This document shows, one piece after another, positions 59,127 to 64,000 of a stretch of 64,000 nucleotides of DNA (its first letter is position 1; each line of letters starts with the position of its first letter). A program made the position numbers and the translations under genes. The notes under the pieces were generated by a model, which worked only from the letters and a program-made list of their open reading frames with translations, was not told the origin of the DNA and made no database searches. The stretch is taken from positions 868,001-932,000 of the forward strand of contig MBPM02000014.1 in NCBI GenBank assembly GCA_001695595.3, in the 5' to 3' direction. This DNA comes from Plasmopara viticola (Eukaryota; Oomycota; Peronosporomycetes; Peronosporales; Peronosporaceae).

Positions 59127-59177
59127 AGATCTTGCTCTACGTAACGTCGCAAGTCGCCGTTACGTAGAGCAAGATCT
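59127..59177. repeat. Perfect 20-bp hairpin with 11-nt loop
   Basis: AGATCTTGCTCTACGTAACG (59127-59146) is followed, after TCGCAAGTCGC, by its exact reverse complement (59158-59177). There is no U-run that would suggest a terminator, and none is expected in a eukaryote. Confidence 0.95.
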
Positions 59178-59889
59178 GCTTTGCCGTTTTGATTGGGCGC
59201 TATGTGGTCAATAAAGACTATAGAGTTCAGTGGCTCAATTATCCTCTTCGCTCATCTCAAGAATCCTCCAAAGGCCACTCTTGATGTTGTGCGTACGGAA
59301 AGAATATATCGGAAAGAGCTACTGGTGTAAAGTGTGGCTTAGTACTGCTTAAAATCATGCTGAGGGATCATATTTTTCATCGTAAGAAGCCAGAAGACAA
59401 GGCTGTTTAAATTTTAAGAATTAGGTAGTGCTATCACTGCTACGGTTTCTTTAAGGAATTTGTACTGGAATCGTACTGCTCAAAATTTTACCACATTGGA
59501 TGAAGCCTTTCACGGCTGTGAACTTAGTGGAATTATTAGATCCAAGATCACCCGTTACAGAGATGCCTTAACATAGGCATATAAAAACCAGGCGGTAGAA
59601 ATTTTAATTCTATGCGAAGTATTAGGTTTCTTCTTGCCGAACTCCAAAGCTTTGCTGCATTTTTCCAAAGCCCCGTTCTCTGAAATATAGTTACAATTGA
59701 ATTCAGGCAGTTTCTTAGAGACTTTTAGGGGCATCCACAACTTGAGCTAAGCAGATTAAGCGCATCCCTTTATGACATACTTAATACTAACAAACAAAGC
59801 AGATTTTTGGGGGGCGTTGGTGCAAGGACTCCAAATTGCGTTTAAAAGTCGCATTTCTTTTCAGTAGGCTTTACATCATCCGGCTGCTA

Positions 59890-60125
59890 ATGGCGCACAT
59901 ATTAGATACGTCAGCCTAGTTGGTCACTTTGGCGATACTCCGTCGTATGTCATCCACTCGTTTTAATAGCAAGATTGAGCGCGAAAACAGCGTTTTGAGG
60001 CTGCTAGGACACTCCATTAGAAGCAGAGGGCTGGTGATAAAAAGAATCGTCGTGAGTGTCAGCTATGCCTGAGGATGATTGATGTTATACGCACACCCAT
60101 GTCCTTCCGGGTTAGTGAGTGGTTC
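59890..60125 (+). repeat. Fragment of dispersed repeat R2
   Basis: Blocks CACTCGTTTTAATAGCA, GAGCGCGAA, GTTTTGAGG and CATG.CCTTCC follow the order of R2 copies at 40.5 and 44.8 kb, at low identity. Confidence 0.4.
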
Positions 60126-62119
60126 GATGTAACAGTTTTTCTTCTTGCACGTACATAACGAATGAACGGTCTCCATCGAAATGTATTTGTTAATAGCAAT
60201 CTTTGATGAATGTTCTATTTCTTCTTTACGTTGGTCTGTGAAGTTCTCTTTGTTTGGTGGTTGAAACTGATTGCACTCCTTTCCCTAAGAATGTTGCTTA
60301 GCCTTTTGATCCACGATCCTGTTTTCGTAGACATTAAAAGCCTGGGAAGAAATGTCTCTAAGCCGCTTTTTCACAGCATTCATGCTTGAAGAGGTTACAA
60401 ATTTGTGAAATGTAAAGTTCATACACAAATATACAACTTGTAAGCCGAAGTTTTGGGCGCAAATCGAATTTATCGGTATATCAATGTGGCGCCTACTGCA
60501 GTGTGTATTTAAAAATGCGACTGAATCCACCGATAGTTTGCTGTAGAACTTAGAAGGCAGGCTTTTTGAAGGTGAAGCAAAGTTTGCCATGAGTACCTTT
60601 TAAGATTGCAAATTTGCTGCATCTCTTGTAATCGACATTAAGCTCTGCCTATGCCATTGTATAGAAGTATCATACCGTACCCGGCCTAGCTTCTTATCCT
60701 TCAATTATATCGGCTGTAGCAGATACCAAGGGCTCCAATTCGTGGGCGCGACACGATCGTCGCTGTTTTGTTGCCATTGATCTTTAACAACCCAAGGTAA
60801 AATTGAGGCTTATGGACTACGCAGCTCGATGATACCGGCAAGCCTTGTGAAGAATGTGATGCGAGATTCGCGGGATCGATTTTCTGGCAGAGCTTAAAGG
60901 TCCTCAGAAGTTTGGCCACGCATTGAGCCACAGATATGTGATTACCTAGAAAAATGTTCGCTCTGTTCGATTTGGCCAAATGCAACGAGCAGCTGCACAA
61001 GCTGAGTTTGTGAGATTAAGTGTGGAATTCGGATAAAAAAACTACTATACAATGATAAATACTGGCACACGAGAGGCATCCGTTCAATCTTTGCATAGGC
61101 CTGCATACTGGGGTTCGAAGGTTTTGGGAATGAATGTATTTCCTGCCTAGAGTATATAGTTTATGCTGAATGTACGAGGGTAGAAAGGTCTAAACATTGC
61201 AAGGTATAAACTGGTCTCCAAGCTGCGATCTGCTTTGCGCATAGGCCAGCGACACTGAGCGGTCGCTTGCTGGGTGGTCTTAGACCTTTGTGTATGTCTT
61301 CTTATTGCAAGGTCCCTCTAGTAGACGCCTGACCTTGTAACACTTGCAGTTAAATTTCCTTACAGCTAGATTAACTGGACCGTATCGAGCGCTTACTCCT
61401 CACTAATAGAAATTAATCGTTGTGCAGGCAAAACAAAAGTACAACATTAAGGATCTATTGCATGACGATTGTGCCTCGGATAATTCAGAAAATGTGATTG
61501 AAAGGCATCCAAAGTGCAATCAGTACGCTCAAACTCAATGTAGCTCCAGGTGTCAAACAGTGCCTACGCCACCAATAAAAGTTCCGGGTGACTGTACGAA
61601 AATGACTAGGACAGTGGCAGCTCCTCGCCGACCACTTGTGATACTGTAGTCGCCTGTGTTTGGTTTTGGTGGCAACTTATGCCAGCTGAAGCTCGCGCAT
61701 TGCAAAAATAAAGCTTATACTTTTGCTTACCAGTGGAACATTTCCCGCTGATATGTAGCCAGAGAAAGTCGATTGCTTACATCCTTTCGCACCATACTAT
61801 GGTTGCTACCGTCAAGGATCTCTTAAACTTTGCCAAGAGGTCCACAGCTTTACTCGTAGCCTTGCATCTGACCATTCGTTTTAAACTCTTAATCGAGTAC
61901 AACCTCCCACTCTCGCCAATTGCAGGGTCAATAATGTCGGAGCATGCGTCAGGACAGCTATTGGCTGTGTTGTCTGCTTTCGAGGGCTCGTCTGATAAAG
62001 ACCTCTGACTCTTTAGCACATTTTTCGACTGTAATGTGGCTTTGCTACATCAAGCAACGCTAAATTCACACACGTTATTATACGGTACGCCATCAGAGTT
62101 GTTTTAAAGTCTGTCGGGC

Positions 62120-62960
62120 ACATTATGGAGCCAACACAGCCGCCCCCTGAGGCTTTCGGGAGAGAGGAGAACTTAATAATTTTCAAAGCGGGTACTCAAA
62201 CTGTCCTTGAGTTTACAAAAGATCACAGATTTTTTGCACGTCTTCGCTATGCAAGGTTCTGTGTGACCCTCTGTTATCTGATATCATTTATTGCTTACGA
62301 CACAAAAAAATTTAAGGCATAGCGAGAAATCTAAAGTCCACAGCACCTTGTGCAGCAAATGAAATCAAGGAGATGCGAAGTAGTCAATCCTTGTCTCGAT
62401 CCCGCACGATTTAATGTACGCGTCTATCGTTCTCGGTATTACACCTGGTTAACAAATTTCCGCCTATGCCATCTCGAGCATACATGCCTGGTAAGACTGC
62501 GGCTTTATTGAGGCAAACATGAATTTTAGGGTGAAGAGAAGATGAAACATGTGGCTCATGAGCTTTACACTCGGATCGACCGCCATGCGTCTCGGTATGA
62601 GCTCTCTGAACTGCGTTAAGATGAAGTATTTTTTTGTTGAAAATTTCAAACGTAAAGCGCACTGCTTAACGAGTACAAGGCCCCTCAGCTGCATGGCCAA
62701 TGTGGCATGGCTACCTACACTTCCATCCACCATGGACACTTCAGTACCTGCCGTACCAGCAATGCCAAGCACAATTTTAGAATTATAGATAGAAAGCTGA
62801 TGGCATCTCATGATTTATATGAGGATCGGGTTCCTGACGATCGAAATCGAAGATTCCACGTAATTCTACATCGGCTGGAAAAGTCTATTGTGGGCGATAA
62901 TCCCCGCACCTTGAAAAGCTCGATATTTTATGTGCGTCGTTTTGCTGAAAACAGCGAACT
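62120..62960 (+). repeat. Dispersed repeat R3, third copy, interrupted
   Basis: 62230-62345 matches the R3 start (GCAAGGTTCTGTGTGACCCT). After about 450 bp that look like R2, 62800-62960 continues R3 (CGAAATCGAAGAT, reading DDRNRRFHVILHRLEKS). The frame 62125-62322 opens with MEPTQPPPEAFGREENLIIF, which may be the original N-terminus of the R3 protein. Confidence 0.5.
62464..62811 (-). pseudogene. Unrecognised coding remnant, 115 aa, shared with 48.5 kb
   Basis: The frame contains RMAVDPSVKLMSHM and SIKPQSYQ, matched on the plus strand near 48500-48590. The opposite-strand DNA here also aligns with R2 (TCGGATCGACCGCC). It is not clear which strand coded first. No start signals are visible. 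Confidence 0.3.
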
Positions 62961-63059
62961 TTTCCTTTGCCTAGCAAAATGTATTAAAAGCCCCAGAGCT
63001 TCCCCACTTCAAATTTGCACTTTAAATCATTCCGCGTGATTCAAATAAATTGAATTGAC

Positions 63060-63550
63060 AGCTGTATGCCGAAACAGAGAGAAAGGCCCTGAACGCCAAA
63101 CACATCATATGTAAAATACGGTCTTGACTCCGAAGCTTCATTTGCGCGCTCAATATTCGTAGAAACCCTCATCACCGAACCTTACTTTGACTAGAAGATG
63201 GCAAAAGTGTGAATGCGATAAGCTATCGTTTGCACCTAAGTATCCATGTCAATGATAATTATTGCGTACTGACGTAGCGTCGACTAGTCTGGGTCGGACA
63301 GATCATGTCTCGGGCGATGGATTCTGTATCCTCCCTATCCGAGATCAGGAACTCAATCGGCGACTTCTGTGGTGCTCTTTGTGGTGCTATTTGGACCATC
63401 GAAATTTGTTATATTGCTTCATTAAAACACGTCTACAAACCGAAATTTTCCTTGTCATGTTGTGGCGGATTAAGTATGTCAATATTTTTGAAGGCTTTGA
63501 GCAAAGCTGCACCAGATCTACCGAGATTTTTCTGCTAAAAGTCCTTAAGA
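63060..63550 (+). repeat. Dispersed repeat R2, third copy (3' part)
   Basis: Shared blocks with 40.85-41.23 kb include GCTCAATATTCGT, TGGCG-type TGTGGTGC, and GAGCAAAGCTGCACCAGATCT against AAGCAAAGCTGCACCGGACTG. The frame NSIGDFCGALCGA matches TSRIGVLRGVLCGA in copy 1. Confidence 0.5.
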
Positions 63551-63554
63551 CCGT

Positions 63555-64000
63555 CTGAGTCCGGATCCGAATGTTCCGGGAGCACTGTGGAGACTGTTCG
63601 TCGATCTTAACCAAGAGGATTTTAATGAGATCGTCCCACTTGGTTAATCCTTGGTTTTGATTAAAAATACTCTTTCTAAATGCATAAAGGTTTCTACAGC
63701 TGTGGAGATGCTTCAAAGATGTTTTTTAGAGTGAGATACAATCATTTAGACTTGTTTTATGCATTTGATGATAATGAAGCAGGTACAAGAAGCTAGTTAT
63801 GATCTAGCATTACGTTCATGTGGAGTACTAAGTTCCGTCGTCCAAGATGATGGGATTCCACGGCGCCTATTGCTGAGGAGGCATCAAAGCATTTACATTT
63901 AAGCTCGGCTTTATGGACTGGGTTTTTACGTCTTCCCCGTCGAGGCTTGGGTCAAATCTTATAGTAATGGGATGAGCATTTTTTACATTATATTGAAAGT
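63555..64000. other. Right-edge DNA, no gene seen
   Basis: I see only short frames and no recognisable motif. Confidence 0.4.

Larger units (their letters stand above)
58425..62115. other. Degenerate DNA with one hairpin and an R2 fragment
   Basis: No supported gene. Frames at 60590-60285 (-, 101 aa), 61000-60701 (-, 99 aa), 61422-61649 (+) and 61733-62008 (+, 91 aa; LIEYNLPLSPIAGSIMSEHA) are unrecognised and lack promoters or signal peptides. Confidence 0.4.

Noticed and set aside
59127..59177. Hairpin as a rho-independent terminator
   Set aside because: The organism appears eukaryotic, there is no T-run after the stem and no gene ends there.
1..64000. tRNA, rRNA and CRISPR searches by eye
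   Set aside because: No T-arm-like GGTTCGAATCC with a matching acceptor stem, no rRNA core motifs and no regularly spaced direct repeats with unique spacers were found.

Overview
The window looks like gene-sparse, repeat-rich nuclear DNA of an oomycete, most likely a Phytophthora or downy-mildew relative (Peronosporales). The evidence is a textbook oomycete Inr-plus-FPR core promoter in front of the one clearly intact gene, that gene's secreted product with an RxLR-like KYLR motif, FAR1/MULE-type and OTU-type transposon remnants of the kind common in oomycetes, and tRNA-type SINEs. No bacterial operons, tRNAs, rRNAs or CRISPR arrays are visible. The species cannot be named from the sequence alone.

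Layout. 1-1290: the broken end of an unrecognised protein gene. 1290-7780: degenerate DNA. 7780-8130: SINE copy 1. 8636-10969 (minus): the only convincing intact gene, a 777-residue secreted acidic protein with about 13 repeats of 48 residues and a core promoter at 11008-11022. 12933-15008: a Mutator-like element bounded by inverted repeats of about 70 bp. It carries a broken N-terminal FAR1-type transposase domain on the minus strand and, on the plus strand, about 1.2 kb of degenerate ATP-dependent phosphoenolpyruvate carboxykinase (PEPCK) sequence, so it is a Pack-MULE-like gene capture. 15165-15480: SINE copy 2 with perfect 12-bp target-site duplications. 15.8-32 kb: degenerate DNA with a weak arrestin-like fragment near 30.6 kb. 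32270-32623: SINE copy 3 with perfect 16-bp target-site duplications.

From 34.6 kb onward the window is a mosaic of decayed dispersed repeats. Repeat family R1 has copies at 34.6-37.5 kb (+), 51.0-53.9 kb (-) and 55.6-58.4 kb (+). Family R3 has copies at 53.9-54.6 kb (-), 55.0-55.6 kb (+) and 62.1-62.9 kb (+). R3 plus R1 form a palindrome of about 7.4 kb (51.0-58.4 kb) with SINE copy 4 near its centre. Family R2 lies at 40.2-41.6, 44.7-45.9, about 60 and 62.5-63.5 kb (+). Between the first two R2 copies sits a convergent pair of short, signal-peptide-like paralogues (42.4 and 43.4 kb). A decayed OTU-type protease domain follows the first R1 copy at 37.7-38.7 kb.

Overall, one promoter-equipped candidate effector or surface-protein gene sits in transposon-dominated, rearranging DNA, the 'gene-sparse compartment' described for oomycete genomes. 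I aligned the repeats by eye, so repeat borders are good to a few tens of bases except where target-site duplications fix them.
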